Shown here: positions 45,801-56,301 of the stretch, in pieces
Layout: every line of letters starts with the position of its first letter
How positions within the stretch are numbered: position 1 is the first letter of the stretch
Source: Candidatus Zixiibacteriota bacterium
GTDB lineage: Bacteria > Zixibacteria > MSB-5A5 > UBA10806 > 4484-95
DNA: 64,000 bases
NCBI GenBank assembly: GCA_024231855.1
Contig: JAAEQD010000345.1
Location: 180,980-244,979, forward strand
Direction: 5' to 3'
The notes under the pieces: generated by a model
What the model saw: only the letters and a program-made list of their open reading frames with translations
What the model was told of the DNA's origin: nothing
Databases searched by the model: none
Position numbers and translations under genes: made by a program

Positions 45801-46514
45801 AAGCTTAGCATTATACCAGTCAGCTGATTCCTGGACATCCGTTTGTTCACCCCATGTTTCCGGAGAGGCAGTTGGCAAGTCGCAATACCAATCGTAGAAA
45901 GACAATGAGATGCCGCCCATTAGCTGAAGCATACGAGCTCCGGAGGCATAGCTGATCATTGACATCGCGGGTATAGGCGAGAAGCCCGCAATACGGTCAG
46001 GACCGTGTTTTTTGATGGTATAAATATTCGCCGCTGCCATGATTTCCAGAACAGTATCCCAATTGGTGCGCCGAAGCCCGCCTTTGCCTCTGGCTTTTTG
46101 CCATAGAGAACGTTTCTCCGAATCTTCCACCATTGATTTCCAGGCTTCAACCGGATCCTCATTTTCATCGCGCGCTTTACGCCAAATGTCTAGTAGAGTT
46201 CCCCGAATATAAGGATACTTAACGCGTAATGGACTATATAAATACCAGGAATACGATATTCCGCGTTGACAACCCCGGGGTTCATATGGGGGAATGCCTT
46301 CTTCTAATTCAGGGTAGTCAAGCTGCTGCATCTCCCAGGTCACGATCCCCTCTTTGATGAAAATCTGCCAGCTACATCCGCCGGTGCAGTTTACGCCATG
46401 TGTGCTTCGCACGACCTTATCGTGTTGCCAGCGATTGCGATAAAACTCTTCCCAGCTTCTTAACTTCGGGTCGATCTCATCTTTAATCCATTGAGTTGGT
46501 CTATTCTTGTTCAA
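42867..46514 (-). CDS. narG: Respiratory nitrate reductase alpha subunit NarG
   Basis: 1215 residues; molybdopterin (bis-MGD) catalytic subunit reducing nitrate to nitrite. The N terminus has [13 protein letters not shown], with the His/Cys ligands of the FS0 cluster, and [23 protein letters not shown], containing the Mo-ligand Asp region. There is no twin-Arg leader, so the active site should face the cytosol, consistent with nearby NarK transporters. Its start overlaps the diheme cytochrome stop (ATGA). Length agrees with the membrane-bound cytosolic Nar type. Molybdenum-cofactor genes are not in the window. Confidence 0.96.
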   Translation of the reverse strand: MNKNRPTQWIKDEIDPKLRSWEEFYRNRWQHDKVVRSTHGVNCTGGCSWQIFIKEGIVTWEMQQLDYPELEEGIPPYEPRGCQRGISYSWYLYSPLRVKYPYIRGTLLDIWRKARDENEDPVEAWKSMVEDSEKRSLWQKARGKGGLRRTNWDTVLEIMAAANIYTIKKHGPDRIAGFSPIPAMSMISYASGARMLQLMGGISLSFYDWYCDLPTASPETWGEQTDVQESADWYNAKLLAVMGSNLNMTRTPDCHFAAEARHNGTKMWVFAPDFNQVAKYADEWVSLNAGQDGAWWMAVNHVILKEFHHERKTPYFIDYTKKYTDASYLVEINETAEANTFRPGQLLRANRLEQYKDIETGEWKFLMWDSTENKPKMPMGSVGFRWGKEKGKWNLTLKDGLNSSEIDPMLSFIDSCDEVVQLSFDDFGKGEEVTRGVPAKRITTTSGQSVLVTTAYDLLMAQYGVPRGLEGAYPNSYDDDAPYTPAWSEKYTGMSRDMVIRFAREWANTAEKTNGKCTIIIGAGINHWYHANLMYRAGIHALMFCGCVGVNGGGLAHYVGQEKLAPGESWSSIALAKDWYPPSRLQNAPSWHYVHSDQWRYEKEFTDYHTVPKNQPPGTLAKGHTMDVQSRAVRSGWLPFYPQFNKNPLDVVDEAKATGAGTPDEIIGRVVSQLQSGDLKFSIEDPDAQENWPRVWYIWRGNALMSSSKGHEYFLKHYLGTHTNTIAEDLAEDSVREIQWHKKAPQGKMDLVVDLNFRMDTSALYSDIILPAATWYEKADLNSTDMHSFIHPLSEAVPPCWESKSDWQIFREIAKKFSELSEKHFPEPVEDIVATPLAHDTPAEIAQPELKDWKKGEVDPIPGKTMPNLKIVQRDYKDLYRKFISFGPMVRKNGLGAHGTHYDVDDVYEEATKRLPTENWNQETYLSLKEDADVCNIILEFATVTNGELSYRSYKNMEEKVGLPLAHLVEKYRSVKATYDGLQKGPQRFVNSPMWSGLIANGRPYSSFTYNVEALVPWRTLTGRQHFYLDHPLYLQFGEHLPTYKPKPLPTEYSDMRFSKEAGASKTLNYLTPHGKWHIHSTYGDNQRMTTLSRGVEPLWINDKDATDIDISDNDWVEVHNDHGVVVTRAVVSARIPPGVCIQYHSPERTYSVPKSPLRKNRRAGGHNSLTRTRLKPNFMAGGYGQFTYHFNYWGPIGCNRDTHIIVRKLPILTW

Positions 46515-47443
46515 GATTCACCTCGGTTTTTATATGCTTTGATAAGTGGTCGCCTAACAGCTCTGAATCGAAATGCCCAGATTCTACCAAAGGCTATCAT
46601 AAACATAACACCACCTGCCAATCCGCAGAAAATTAGAATGATCCAGAGAAAAGTGGAATCAAGGTCGTACTCCGCCTGCCCAGTGGTCGATTCAAAAAAC
46701 ATCGCCAGATATTTTATCTCGTTTTGTTCAAGCTGATGTTGTTTGAACACGGAACGCATGGTCGGAGTTGGGGGCGCCGACAGCCAGGCAGAAATAGCCG
46801 TGCGACCATTCAGTCGATCAAAAACTCCTGTAAGATCGGGTCCTAGTTGTCCACCCAAACTGCTACCAACGGCATTTACACTGTGGCAGGAGATGCAGTA
46901 AGGACCGTCGTTGGTCAGTTTCGTTTTTCCTAAGAATAATTCCAGTCCACGGGCAGCGTTGTCGGCGCTAAATGGTTCGAGTGCCGCCGGAGTTCCGGCG
47001 AATTGCGATGAATCAAGTTTTGATTCGGCTTCAATTAAATCGAGCAGCGCTACCGCCAACTCACGAGTTATCCCGGGAGCATTGGTCATGATGGCGCCGT
47101 TGGCTTCCGCCTTCAGTTTTACAGCATATGGATCTTGCGCGTCCAACATCGCTTTGGGATCAAGAATAAATCGCACTAACCAGTCGCGTTCTTGTCTCTG
47201 CTGAACATTCTGGAGATCCGGCCCAACCAATCTGCCCCCACCAATCCAGTGACAACTAGAGCAATTCTGTTTAAAGAATTTATCGATCTCCTGACTTCGT
47301 GCCTGTGGGACCAGTATCAAGGCAATAATGGCAGAACTTAATAGAAGTGTTCGAAAAGCGCCATTGCCGGATAATATGAGCTTATTCAATAACTGATCCG
47401 TTGCAACAAGCAAGGGATTATTTTTAAATAGCGATAACATCAC
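46511..47443 (-). CDS. Membrane-anchored diheme cytochrome c
   Basis: 310 residues: N-terminal signal segment ([19 protein letters not shown]), two c-heme sites, [17 protein letters not shown] and [22 protein letters not shown], and a C-terminal membrane helix ([22 protein letters not shown]). The hemes lie in the periplasm. Encoded between the ACIII genes and narG and translationally coupled to narG, it may take electrons from ACIII or pass them toward the Nar complex. It is not NapB or NirS; the exact partner is unknown. Confidence 0.85.
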   Translation of the reverse strand: MMLSLFKNNPLLVATDQLLNKLILSGNGAFRTLLLSSAIIALILVPQARSQEIDKFFKQNCSSCHWIGGGRLVGPDLQNVQQRQERDWLVRFILDPKAMLDAQDPYAVKLKAEANGAIMTNAPGITRELAVALLDLIEAESKLDSSQFAGTPAALEPFSADNAARGLELFLGKTKLTNDGPYCISCHSVNAVGSSLGGQLGPDLTGVFDRLNGRTAISAWLSAPPTPTMRSVFKQHQLEQNEIKYLAMFFESTTGQAEYDLDSTFLWIILIFCGLAGGVMFMIAFGRIWAFRFRAVRRPLIKAYKNRGES

Positions 47444-47538
47444 TTATACCTCTCCGTCGTGAATATCTAACAATGCCGTCGCGCCGCCAAAGATTAAGGT
47501 AAATTTGATTTTTATCAATTTATTGGACAATGCCATTT

Positions 47539-47853
47539 TCACTGACTCCCTGAATTATCCGCCTGAGCGGCGATTAACTCCATAGCTCGACTAATTGGAA
47601 TCCGATAAACAGCATTTGCCGAATCCACTACTCCGTAGGAGGTCAATAGCGAATCTTCTCTGGCCAGCGTCAGACGTAGCATCACCGGCTGTTCAATTCG
47701 CATCTGTCCACGCAAAACCTCTTCGCGAGAAGCAATGTTGTACTCGTTGAGTATGATAAAAACAACAACCAGAAACACCACCGACATAAATGTGGCTATT
47801 ACCAACCATGTCAGATTAAGGTTTTCTTTACCTTCAATGTTTTTGTAGGTCAT
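47539..47853 (-). CDS. Small single-helix membrane protein of the ACIII/nar operon
   Basis: 104 residues from ATG 47853 (GAGGATGAG upstream): one membrane helix (VIATFMSVVFLVVVFIIL) and a polar C-terminal domain. Lies between actF and the diheme cytochrome gene. No family recognised; by position it may be an accessory subunit of ACIII or of the electron-transfer chain. A longer start at 47937 would overlap actF. Confidence 0.7.
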   Translation of the reverse strand: MTYKNIEGKENLNLTWLVIATFMSVVFLVVVFIILNEYNIASREEVLRGQMRIEQPVMLRLTLAREDSLLTSYGVVDSANAVYRIPISRAMELIAAQADNSGSQ

Positions 47854-47866
47854 TTGCTCATCCTCG

Positions 47867-49051
47867 CTACATATTCTGAAACTGTATCGACGTTTCCAGG
47901 GTCGGATCGCTAACCGGAACAACCGGATGAGACACATATTTGTTCCAGAAAAACCAGACGAAAATACCGCCGATACCTATCATGGTTGTCAGATCCATCC
48001 ATGAGTACTGGGGACCATGCTTATGCAAAGTCGGAAAAATCAGCCAGTACAGGTCAACCCATCTCATCAATAAAAGCCATGCCGCCGCAAATCCCAATAC
48101 AACCAGATTTCGCTTAGCGGCGCGGGTGATCAGCGCTATAAACGGAATTACGAAATGTCCGAAAATGATAACTAGTGTAATTGGCCGCCAATCACTGTAC
48201 CAACGATGATAGAACCAGACCGTTTCCTCCGGGATATTGGCATACCAGATTAAGAAGTATTGCGAGAACGCCATATAAGCCCAGAAAATGAGAAAGGCGA
48301 ACAGAAGTTTTCCCAAATCATGATAATGTTCTAATGTCACTTGCTCACGGAGGATCGATTGGCGCCGCTGGTACAGTCCGGTCAGAGTCATGAATGAAAG
48401 AAATGCCAGAAAACCTCCAGTGAAGATATAGACCCCGAAAATAGTAGAGTACCAATGCGCGTCCAGCGACATAAGCCAGTCAAAGGCGGCAAACGATATA
48501 GTTACTGCAAACAGGATCATTCCCGGAGCGCTTATTTTCTTGAATTTCATGCTCAAAGCAGCCGAATGGTCGGCATCTTGTTTCAACGATGTTCGATGCA
48601 ATGTCTTCGCCAGTATAATCCATATGACAAAATATACGACTGATCGAATTACGAAAAAGCCTGGATTAAGATAACCGGCTTTACCTTGGAGTATATCGTC
48701 GTTGGCGACAACATCAGCATGGCTCCAATGATACATGTCATGCATCCCTAGAAGTATAGGGATAATAAAGATGGACATTATAGGCAGTGTGGCCATAGCG
48801 CTTTCCGACCATCGGCGCAAAACAGTACTCCACTCTGCGCTGACAAGATGATGCAGCATGGTGAAAAACAATCCGCCCAATCCAATAGACAGCCAAAAAG
48901 TGAACGCCACCAAGTAGGAGTGAAAGAATTGTCTGGAGTCTACAAAATATCCGGCGGCGGAGGCGGCCAATCCCAGCAGCCCAATGACCAGCGCTACAGA
49001 GCCTAATCTGCCGCTATCTATCAATCTATATGTTTGTGAATCCAGTTTCAT
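47867..49051 (-). CDS. actF: Alternative complex III subunit ActF (NrfD-like)
   Basis: 394 residues from ATG 49051, one nt after the actE stop. About ten membrane helices of the NrfD/PsrC type; landmarks include FFTMLHHLVSAEWSTVLRRW, ISFAAFDWLMSLDAHWYSTIFG and FSQYFLIWYANIPEETVWF. With ActC it forms the quinol-binding membrane part of ACIII. Confidence 0.9.
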   Translation of the reverse strand: MKLDSQTYRLIDSGRLGSVALVIGLLGLAASAAGYFVDSRQFFHSYLVAFTFWLSIGLGGLFFTMLHHLVSAEWSTVLRRWSESAMATLPIMSIFIIPILLGMHDMYHWSHADVVANDDILQGKAGYLNPGFFVIRSVVYFVIWIILAKTLHRTSLKQDADHSAALSMKFKKISAPGMILFAVTISFAAFDWLMSLDAHWYSTIFGVYIFTGGFLAFLSFMTLTGLYQRRQSILREQVTLEHYHDLGKLLFAFLIFWAYMAFSQYFLIWYANIPEETVWFYHRWYSDWRPITLVIIFGHFVIPFIALITRAAKRNLVVLGFAAAWLLLMRWVDLYWLIFPTLHKHGPQYSWMDLTTMIGIGGIFVWFFWNKYVSHPVVPVSDPTLETSIQFQNM

Positions 49052-49052
49052 C

Positions 49053-49697
49053 CTATTTGTTTTGCTCCGCTTCATTTAGAATTTCAAGTGGAATATCATC
49101 TATCGATGCGTTTTGACTGAGTTGCAATGCCCTTACGTAAGCCACAATCGCCCATCGATCCTCTACCCTCACCTGGTAACGATATGGTGACATATTGCCC
49201 TTTCCTTGGGAGATCACATCAAAAATATGTCCATCTTCAACAGCGCGCAGCCGCTCATCGTGGAAAGAGGGCGGCGGTAGCATACCCCGTTTCGAAACCA
49301 TTCCTTGTCCATCACCAATCCGGCCATGACAAGGGGAACAGAAAATATCGTATCGATTTTGGCCGCGCTTCAGTATTTCTAAAGTTGCCGGAATTGGAGA
49401 TTCCCTGACCGGCTTACCTTGAGAATCTTTGCCATTAAAGTATGGGGTATCCAGGTGCAATTGTCCCTGAGCTACTGTTCCTTCCGGTGGCTGGCGCATG
49501 GCCATACGATCGGCAAAAAACTCACCGGCTTCCTGGGCTTTATATTTAGGTTGTTCATCCATATTGGAGATAAGATGCACCGGAGGTTGCTCCGACGGGC
49601 GACCGCGATTACAACTCACAATCGCCATCAGTAAGCAAATAACTACAAATGCCAGTCTGAGGCCATTAAATCCGCAATTTGCCATCAATAGTCTCAT
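49053..49697 (-). CDS. actE: Alternative complex III subunit ActE (monoheme cytochrome c)
   Basis: 214 residues with a lipoprotein-type signal (LLMAIVSC, lipobox Cys) and one c-heme site CSPCHGRIGDGQG; the axial Met is probably in GNMSPYRY. Periplasmic electron carrier subunit. Overlaps actD by 4 nt. Confidence 0.9.
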   Translation of the reverse strand: MRLLMANCGFNGLRLAFVVICLLMAIVSCNRGRPSEQPPVHLISNMDEQPKYKAQEAGEFFADRMAMRQPPEGTVAQGQLHLDTPYFNGKDSQGKPVRESPIPATLEILKRGQNRYDIFCSPCHGRIGDGQGMVSKRGMLPPPSFHDERLRAVEDGHIFDVISQGKGNMSPYRYQVRVEDRWAIVAYVRALQLSQNASIDDIPLEILNEAEQNK

Positions 49698-50239
49698 TGA
49701 TCCTCAACAACCTCCACTCTGACTGCTCCGATCGATTTTAGAAATTCTGTCGTTTTATCTTTTTCAAAAGCCGGGTCATCGGCTTCGATACTTACAAAAA
49801 ATCCACCATCAGTGACGCGGTCAAACTCTTTGGAGCTGAAAAGCGGATGATGCAATCGCGGCAGTCGATTGAAAACCAACATACCAACAGTTGCTGTTAT
49901 CGCGGCGGCCAATATCGCGATAGCAAAAATCGGCGGTACAAATGCCTGAAAGCTGAATAACTCTTTCCCGGAGATCACCAGGGGATAGTCCACGGCGCTG
50001 ACCCACCAGATGAATAGGGTAATTCCAATCAGTCCAACAGTACTGGCGATACCTACCCAATAGCCCAAAGGCGAACGTCCCAGTCCCATGGCCTTATCCA
50101 TGCCGTGTACCGGAAACGGCGAATGACAATCGTATTTGTTGTAGCCCGCCTCACGTACTCTTTCCGCAGCCCGCACTAACGTTTCGGCGCCCGAGAACTC
50201 AGCCAGTACGCCAAATATATTTTGACTTGCTTTAGACAT
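49694..50239 (-). CDS. actD: Alternative complex III subunit ActD (DUF3341)
   Basis: 181 residues with two membrane helices and the family stretches [30 protein letters not shown] (N terminus) and [11 protein letters not shown] structural subunit of ACIII. Overlaps actC by 8 nt. Confidence 0.92.
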   Translation of the reverse strand: MSKASQNIFGVLAEFSGAETLVRAAERVREAGYNKYDCHSPFPVHGMDKAMGLGRSPLGYWVGIASTVGLIGITLFIWWVSAVDYPLVISGKELFSFQAFVPPIFAIAILAAAITATVGMLVFNRLPRLHHPLFSSKEFDRVTDGGFFVSIEADDPAFEKDKTTEFLKSIGAVRVEVVEDQ

Positions 50240-51608
50240 GTGTTCCTTCTTTATGAAGCGGACGAGCTTGTGGTAGTGTTCCTTTTACCTCGGCTATTGC
50301 CACTATTGGCAGAAACCGCAAGAACAGCAGGAACATACTAAAGAATAATCCGAATGATCCAATCAATAATCCGACATCATGCCAGGTCGGGCTGTAATAA
50401 TCCCAGGCCGACGGCAGGAAATCCCTCGCCAGGGTAACGACGATCACGAACCTTTCGAACCACATGCCAATATTTATAAGAATTGACGCGATAAACATGA
50501 CGACTAAATGATTTCGCAGCTTCTTAAACCAGAATATTTGGGGGACGATAACGTTGCAAGAGATCATTATCCAATAAGCCCAGGCATATGGACCGATGGC
50601 ACGATTTACAAAAGCAAAATGTTCATACATGTTTCCGCTATACCATGACATAAAAAATTCAATGCCATAAGCATAGCCAACCATCATTCCCGTGACCAGC
50701 ATTATCATATTCATCCGTTCGAGAACTTTCGCTGTTATGATATGTTGTAGTTTAAGGGCGTATCTGGCAATAAGAGAAAGAGCCATCACCATAGCAAAGC
50801 CGGAAAAGATCGCTCCGGCCACGAAGTAAGGAGGAAAAATCGTCGTATGCCAGCCCGGAATCTGGGCAGTCGCGAAGTCGGTGGCGACAATACTGTGTAC
50901 CGAGAGCACCAAAGGGGTCGACACACCGGCCAGAACCAGATATGCCAGTTCATAATGTCGCCATTGACGATTTCCGCCCCGCCAGCCAATTGAAAAAGTT
51001 CCATATAGAATTTTGCGTATTCTGCTTTTTGCCCGATCACGCAGAGTGGCCAGATCGGGTATTAATCCAACATACCAGAAGAGAAACGAGCAAATAAAGT
51101 AAGTTCCTACCGCGAAGGAATCCCATAATAAAGGGCTCCGGAAATTAGGCCACATAAACATCTGATTTGGAATCGGCATTGTCCAGTAAATAAACCAAAC
51201 GCGACCGACATGGATAGTTGGGAAGATCAAGGCGCAGATTACGGCAAAGATGGTCATGCCCTCGGCGAAGCGATTGATTGCCGTTCGCCATTTCTGCCGT
51301 AGAAGGAAAAGAATCGCGGATATCAGCGTTCCGGCGTGGCCAATCCCTACCCAAAATACGAAGTTTACAATGGCGAATCCCCAGCCTACTGGATTCTGTA
51401 ATCCCCAGATGCCGGTACCTTCATAAAAGAGATATCCGATAAGAGCAAAAAATCCTAGAGCGAGTGTTGCCGAAATACTAAATAAAACTTTCCAAGCCCG
51501 CGGTGTTTTGGCCTCGGTGATACGACTGACCGACTCGGTGACAGATTCGTATGTTAGATTCTCGGTCACCACTCCTTCAGCGATTTGTTGTTGTGCCGCT
51601 ATACTCAA
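50232..51608 (-). CDS. actC: Alternative complex III subunit ActC (NrfD-like)
   Basis: 458 residues, about ten membrane helices of the NrfD type. Landmarks: [50 protein letters not shown] and [19 protein letters not shown]. It binds menaquinol and may also take part in proton movement. Overlaps actB by 4 nt. Confidence 0.94.
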   Translation of the reverse strand: MSIAAQQQIAEGVVTENLTYESVTESVSRITEAKTPRAWKVLFSISATLALGFFALIGYLFYEGTGIWGLQNPVGWGFAIVNFVFWVGIGHAGTLISAILFLLRQKWRTAINRFAEGMTIFAVICALIFPTIHVGRVWFIYWTMPIPNQMFMWPNFRSPLLWDSFAVGTYFICSFLFWYVGLIPDLATLRDRAKSRIRKILYGTFSIGWRGGNRQWRHYELAYLVLAGVSTPLVLSVHSIVATDFATAQIPGWHTTIFPPYFVAGAIFSGFAMVMALSLIARYALKLQHIITAKVLERMNMIMLVTGMMVGYAYGIEFFMSWYSGNMYEHFAFVNRAIGPYAWAYWIMISCNVIVPQIFWFKKLRNHLVVMFIASILINIGMWFERFVIVVTLARDFLPSAWDYYSPTWHDVGLLIGSFGLFFSMFLLFLRFLPIVAIAEVKGTLPQARPLHKEGTHV

Positions 51609-54568
51609 GAGTGCATCTCCGGATTTGGATTTCGTAGTTTACCAAGGTAAGAAGTACGTGGCTTAATATTCAATTCCGCCAACAAATTATATTCTCGATT
51701 TTGCTTCTTTATTTCAACTACCCGACTGACCGGATCATTTATATTACCAAATATTATAGCATCAGTCGGGCAAGCTTGTTGGCAGGCGGTTACAATCTCA
51801 CCATCATTAACCTGACGACCTTCAAGTTTCGCCTGCTTTTTGCCGAAATTTATTCGCTGCACGCAATAAGTACACTTCTCCATAACGCCGCGCGAACGTA
51901 CGGTTACTTCAGGATTCTGAGCCATCTTGAATACTTCGGGGATATCCTTAGTCAAATCAAAGAAGTTGAACCGCCTAACTTTATAGGGGCAGTTGTTGGC
52001 GCAATATCGCGTCCCAATACACCGATTGTACACCATCGAATTAAGACCTTGCTTGTCATGAACGGTTGCCGCTACCGGGCAGACCTGTTCGCATGGGGCA
52101 TTCTCACAATGGTGACAGGCGACCGGCTGATGTACAATCCGGGGATCCTCGACATTGCCCTCGAAATAACGGTCAATCCTTATCCAGTGCATTTCGCGTC
52201 CCTTGCGGGTTTCCTCTTTGCCAACAATCGGAATGTTGTTTTCACTCTGACAAGCAATAGTACATACACTGCAGCCGATGCATTTCGTCAAATCAATGGC
52301 CATTCCCCATTGGTAACCTTCATCGTATTTACGCTCCTCCCACAGTGAATACAGAGGTGGATGTTCCACCGCTTCTTTAGCGAACTCGGGGTGATCGCGA
52401 TATTCTGCCAGTGACGCCTCCCTGATTAGCGGGCGACCTTCCATACTGCCATGATCCTGAACGTTGGCAAGCTGATAAGTTTGTCCGATAGGTGACATGG
52501 ATATACCATAATCATGATATAGCGCGGACGATAATCTGAGTCTGTATGTATTAGAACCTATTCCATCACCAACACGACCGGCATTAGTACGACCGTAGCC
52601 CAGGGAAACTCCGATCACATGATCAGCCTGACCGGGCAAAATCCAGACCGGTACTGTTTGCTCATTATTCTTGTAGGTCAATTTGACCAAATCTTCATTT
52701 TTGACACCAAATTGACGGGCGGTTGTCGGGCTTACCGTTGCCACATTGTCCCAGGTGAGTTTGGTAATAGGATCAGGCAACTCCTGTAACCAGCCATTAT
52801 TAGCGTTGCGACCATCAAATAAGGTATTGCAAGGATGGAAGACTATCCGTAGGATTTCAGAGTCGTTGTTTTTTTCAGGCGCTTCCGCTATAACGTTAAT
52901 TCGCCGAGTGTCAACATGAGGCGACACTTTCCTGAAACCGGTATCGGACACAATTCCATCATGGAGAGATTGCATCCACCGATTTTCGAATGATGAGCCC
53001 CAAAGTGTTTGCCAGGTTTCGCGAACTACGTCGTAGCCCCGTTTATTTTTCCCCGATGCCATTAATGAAACCACTTCTACATCCGTTTTGCCGCCGAACA
53101 ATGGTTCAATAAGCGGTTGAATCATTCCAATCGTGCCATCGATAGCCCGCGTGTCGCCCCAGCTTTCAAGAAAGTGATTTCGAGGAATATGCCAGGTAGT
53201 CTCAGAGGATGTCTCATCAACATGCGAACTCAAATGAATAGATATCTCAATCTTTTTTAGAGCGGACCTAAACTCAAGATCAACGGGGGCATTGTATACG
53301 GGATTACCACCGAGAATCAAAAGGGTTGAGACGGTACCTTGATGTATTTGCCGGGTGAGTCTCGTCAATTCCACCGTGCTGGGATAGACAGTATCAGTTG
53401 GTTCGACAAAGTTTATTGTTTTTCCGAAATTACCGAGTGCATCATTGAGATGCATTGCCAGGGCATGCACTTTCTGCGATTGACTGCGCCCGGCTACAAT
53501 TAAAGAACGACCCCTGGTCCTAACCAAATCCTTCGCCAGGACAGAAGCCCATTTCTGATATTTCTCAGGCAGGGAATCCGACCCGATGCCTATCTTACTA
53601 TTTATATCCAAACCATGATTCCGCAATTGAGCAGCAACCGCGTTTGCCATGACTGAAATCATATCATTGGACAATGCCAAGCGGTGGTCGGCTGTTGCAC
53701 CAGTGAGACTATAGAGGCTCTCCACTATGTATAGGCGGTTCATGGAGTCTCGCACAGATGCGATATTGCGTCCGTCGGCGAAACCGGCCGCCGCACGGGT
53801 GCTCTCGCTTTCTCCCAGCAATAAGTCAGCATCAAGCGAGAATATGACCTCGGCTTCGTCATAATTGTATAACGGCCGATACTGTTTGCCGGTAACTAAC
53901 TCAACTCCCTTTAACAGGTTTTCATCATTGATCGGCTCCCAAGCCACCCAGTTCGCCCTTGGAAATTTCTGCTCGAATTGACTTTTTAGTCGCATCAAAG
54001 TAGGCGAGGAAAACGGCTCGGAAAGTACAGCCAGACCTTCGCCATCATTCGCGGCATATTTCGCGAACTGATCAAGATAAAAAGAATTGAAATCTTCCCA
54101 TTCTTTGCGATGGCTTTTATAAAGCACCGATTTAGATCGATCGGGATCATAAAGATCAAGGATAGCGGCCTGCATTTGCAGATTCGATTTGCCACGCGTG
54201 GAAGGATGGCGAATGTTACCCTCAATCTTGGTCGGTCGCCCTTCATGGCTCTCGACCAGCAAACCGTATGCTGAATTACCGAAAGGCATTGTCGTCGCAT
54301 AGTACAAAGGCATGCCGGGAGTTATTTCTTCTGGCGGTTTGACATAAGGGATTATCTTTTCAACGGGACGACGGCATCCGGCCAATCCGGCGAAAGCCAT
54401 TGATGCTCCCATTACCCTTAGAAAACTTCGACGCGACCACCTTCCCCCATTATCTGATGAATCCGAAGGGAATTCACGCTCGAGCCATAGGCGAAACTCC
54501 GGTGAATCGATACGTTCCTCCAGGCTTCGCCAGTATTCTTTTCCTGCTTGGGGCAGCTTATTTCTCAA
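51605..54568 (-). CDS. actB: Alternative complex III subunit ActB (Fe-S/molybdopterin-like)
   Basis: 987 residues from the TTG at 54568, whose TTGA overlap with the actA stop resembles the other 4-nt overlaps of this operon; a GTG at 54577 is an alternative. An extended Tat leader ([15 protein letters not shown], Arg pair near residue 46) follows the usual YWRSLEERI...WLEREFP segment. Then comes a molybdopterin-oxidoreductase-like domain thought to lack cofactor in this family, and a C-terminal Fe-S part with [46 protein letters not shown] and CTYCVQRI...ACQQACP. Periplasmic. Confidence 0.93.
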   Translation of the reverse strand: MRNKLPQAGKEYWRSLEERIDSPEFRLWLEREFPSDSSDNGGRWSRRSFLRVMGASMAFAGLAGCRRPVEKIIPYVKPPEEITPGMPLYYATTMPFGNSAYGLLVESHEGRPTKIEGNIRHPSTRGKSNLQMQAAILDLYDPDRSKSVLYKSHRKEWEDFNSFYLDQFAKYAANDGEGLAVLSEPFSSPTLMRLKSQFEQKFPRANWVAWEPINDENLLKGVELVTGKQYRPLYNYDEAEVIFSLDADLLLGESESTRAAAGFADGRNIASVRDSMNRLYIVESLYSLTGATADHRLALSNDMISVMANAVAAQLRNHGLDINSKIGIGSDSLPEKYQKWASVLAKDLVRTRGRSLIVAGRSQSQKVHALAMHLNDALGNFGKTINFVEPTDTVYPSTVELTRLTRQIHQGTVSTLLILGGNPVYNAPVDLEFRSALKKIEISIHLSSHVDETSSETTWHIPRNHFLESWGDTRAIDGTIGMIQPLIEPLFGGKTDVEVVSLMASGKNKRGYDVVRETWQTLWGSSFENRWMQSLHDGIVSDTGFRKVSPHVDTRRINVIAEAPEKNNDSEILRIVFHPCNTLFDGRNANNGWLQELPDPITKLTWDNVATVSPTTARQFGVKNEDLVKLTYKNNEQTVPVWILPGQADHVIGVSLGYGRTNAGRVGDGIGSNTYRLRLSSALYHDYGISMSPIGQTYQLANVQDHGSMEGRPLIREASLAEYRDHPEFAKEAVEHPPLYSLWEERKYDEGYQWGMAIDLTKCIGCSVCTIACQSENNIPIVGKEETRKGREMHWIRIDRYFEGNVEDPRIVHQPVACHHCENAPCEQVCPVAATVHDKQGLNSMVYNRCIGTRYCANNCPYKVRRFNFFDLTKDIPEVFKMAQNPEVTVRSRGVMEKCTYCVQRINFGKKQAKLEGRQVNDGEIVTACQQACPTDAIIFGNINDPVSRVVEIKKQNREYNLLAELNIKPRTSYLGKLRNPNPEMHS

Positions 54569-55212
54569 AAGTGACACCCCGTACAGTCTTGAGTAGGCGA
54601 TAATGAACGCTCTTTCATGATTTTTGCCGCGATATCGGTCTGATATATAGGCGGTTTCCAATCCATATTCGTTACTTCATCAGCTGGTTGCAGGTGCATT
54701 TCGGGATGGCGATGGCAATCAAGACACCAACCCATACTAAGAGGTTCCTGTTGAGTTACTACCGCCATCTGATCAATTCGACCATGGCAGCTTTTACATC
54801 CGACACTAGCATTGACATGTATACTGTGATCGAAGTAAGCGTAGTCCGGTAAATTGTGCACCCGAACCCATTCTATTGGCTGACCAAGCTCCCAACTTTC
54901 CCGGACCGGAAAAAGGTTGTCATTTTTGGCGCCAACCAAAGTGTGACAATTCATACAGATTTGAGTCGGAGGAAGTCCAGCTACAGCCGAGGTTTCAACG
55001 GATAAATGGCAGTAACGACAGTCAATTCCCAGATCACCGGCGTGCAATTTGTGGCTATAAGCAACCGGCTGCCGGGGACGGTAGCCGACGTCAGTATTTC
55101 GTGGTGATCCCAGGTACCAGAAACCCGCCACTACGGCGCTACCACTGAATACAGCAAGAATTAGTAGGGCAAGAGGTAATTTGTTAGTCCATTTGGGAAA
55201 TATCTGCGGCAA
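54565..55212 (-). CDS. actA: Alternative complex III subunit ActA (pentaheme cytochrome c)
   Basis: 215 residues. An N-terminal membrane anchor (LALLILAVFSGSAVVAGFWYLG) is followed by five CxxCH sites: CRYCH, CMNCH, CKSCH, CLDCH and CTGCH, the last at the very C terminus. Periplasmic wire of ACIII passing electrons from the Fe-S subunit to soluble acceptors. First gene of the operon, so the promoter should lie in 55213-55500. Confidence 0.93.
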   Translation of the reverse strand: MPQIFPKWTNKLPLALLILAVFSGSAVVAGFWYLGSPRNTDVGYRPRQPVAYSHKLHAGDLGIDCRYCHLSVETSAVAGLPPTQICMNCHTLVGAKNDNLFPVRESWELGQPIEWVRVHNLPDYAYFDHSIHVNASVGCKSCHGRIDQMAVVTQQEPLSMGWCLDCHRHPEMHLQPADEVTNMDWKPPIYQTDIAAKIMKERSLSPTQDCTGCHF

Positions 55213-55294
55213 TTCTTCTCCCTGGTTCGTACGGATATTCGCCCACAGGTATTTGAAAAATAATTAGAGTGTTCAAGCCAAAATGAGCGGGCTA

Positions 55295-55308
55295 ATCACT
55301 ATTGTGAT
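55295..55308. promoter_or_regulatory. Inverted repeat upstream of the ACIII/nar operon
   Basis: ATCAC-TATT-GTGAT, perfect 5-bp arms, about 85 bp upstream of actA. Its size is in the range of CRP/FNR-family sites but the half-site order differs from TTGAT-N4-ATCAA, so the regulator is unknown. The surrounding 55213-55515 is AT-rich and otherwise without recognised features. Confidence 0.35.
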
Positions 55309-55515
55309 ATTTTATTATCTTTATATATTAATGGATTTTATGGGTCCGTCAAGCTTTTTGTTGAAGATTCCATATATTTTCAACTTATTTTTGAGACATT
55401 TTTTTTTCAAATTGCGATTAGGTAGGAGTGTATCCCGTCATAGCCTACCGTGCCAAAATGGCATTTGAATTAAGAGACGGTTTTGGTTAGCTAGAATTAA
55501 AGGAAGGAGCCGGCC

Positions 55516-55856
55516 ATAGCTAAAAACAAGAATTATAATCCGGAGTCGGTAGTACGGGAGATTCGGCGCAAGACCTGGAAGAAGTATTCCTCCGAAGAGA
55601 CGATTCGGAAAGTATTGGAGGGGTTGAAGGGTAAGGAGAGTATCGCCGCGATCTGTCGGCGAGAAGGGATTGTCCCGAACCTGTATACTATCGTTGGACT
55701 AAGGATTTTTTGGAGGCGGGCAAAAAGAGATTACAGGGTGATACTGTCAGAGAGGCTAACAGTGTTGGAGTATCTGGGATTAAGCTGGAGAACGATCAGT
55801 TAAAGCAGCTGGTGGCTGAATTCTCATTGAATAGCCGGGTGCTTAAAAAAGTTTGA
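55516..55856 (+). pseudogene. IS3-family transposase OrfA remnant
   Basis: Sequence reading AKNKNYNPESVVREIRRKTW, KKYSSEETIRKVLEGLKG and ESIAAICRREGIVPNLY matches the helix-turn-helix half of IS3-type OrfA. The initial ATG is replaced by ATA, and a small insertion near 55685 shifts the frame; the other frame then continues RWTKDFLEAGKKRLQGDTVREA to SRVLKKV and a stop at 55854-55856. OrfB is absent. An inactive insertion-sequence relic beside the tRNA. Confidence 0.82.
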
Positions 55857-55880
55857 ATGGCTTGGGATCCGGCTTGGGCG

Positions 55881-56063
55881 ATGAATGAGTCAATCAAGAA
55901 CCATAGCTTGAGGCAAACATTTTGTAGCGCAATGATAAATAACTCAGTTGACATCCATACTATTAAAGAACTAATGGATCATTCAAGCGTGAAGGTCACA
56001 GAGATCTATTCGCATCATTCACCATAGTACAAAATAAAAGCCGTCGATAAGCTCTCATATTAG
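55881..56063 (+). pseudogene. C-terminal remnant of a second tyrosine integrase
   Basis: NHSLRQTFCSAM, DIHTIKELMDHSSVKVTEIYSHHSP and, after an in-frame TAG (56025-56027), YKIKAVDKLSY correspond to the HxxR, H-S-S-V and Tyr motifs of a phage integrase C terminus. Usual HTFAS reads QTFCS. No N-terminal part is present. It ends 150 bp from the tRNA-Ser 3' end, the usual place for an integrase of an element inserted at that tRNA. Confidence 0.8.
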
Positions 56064-56214
56064 CCGCGAAATGCAAATGTAAGGCATAGCTTACCATGTC
56101 AATTTTATGTCATCAGAGCGGCTTTTTATCCCATATAATCCCAACTTAGCAATTTCGACAAAATTATAACGATTCTAATCGTGTATATAAGCCATTTGTA
56201 CGCATGAAGTTACC

Positions 56215-56301
56215 CGGAGAGGCAGGGATTCGAACCCTGGATGGAGTTTCCCCCATAACTGCTTAGCAGGCAGCTGCCTTCAGCCGCTCGGCCACCTCTC
56301 C
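56215..56301 (-). tRNA. tRNA-Ser (anticodon GCT)
   Basis: On the minus strand: acceptor GGAGAGG/CCTCTCC, D-arm GGCCGAGCGGCTGAAGGC, anticodon loop CTGCTAA (GCT), a long class II variable arm and T-arm CAGGGTTCGAATCCCTG. About 86 nt plus discriminator G; CCA is not encoded. It serves AGC/AGT codons. Its 3' part is repeated at 36.5 kb and in short form at 10.98 kb. Confidence 0.96.

Larger units (their letters stand above)
36477..56301. mobile_element. Putative nitrate-respiration genomic island between two tRNA-Ser copies
   Basis: The 14-gene ACIII/nar operon lies between the tRNA-Ser fragment (36477-36537) and the intact tRNA-Ser (56215-56301), which form direct repeats. An integrase C-terminal remnant (55881-56063) sits next to the intact tRNA, as expected for an element inserted at its 3' end. 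This supports an integrated island but the operon could also have been in place before the tRNA was duplicated. Confidence 0.45.
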
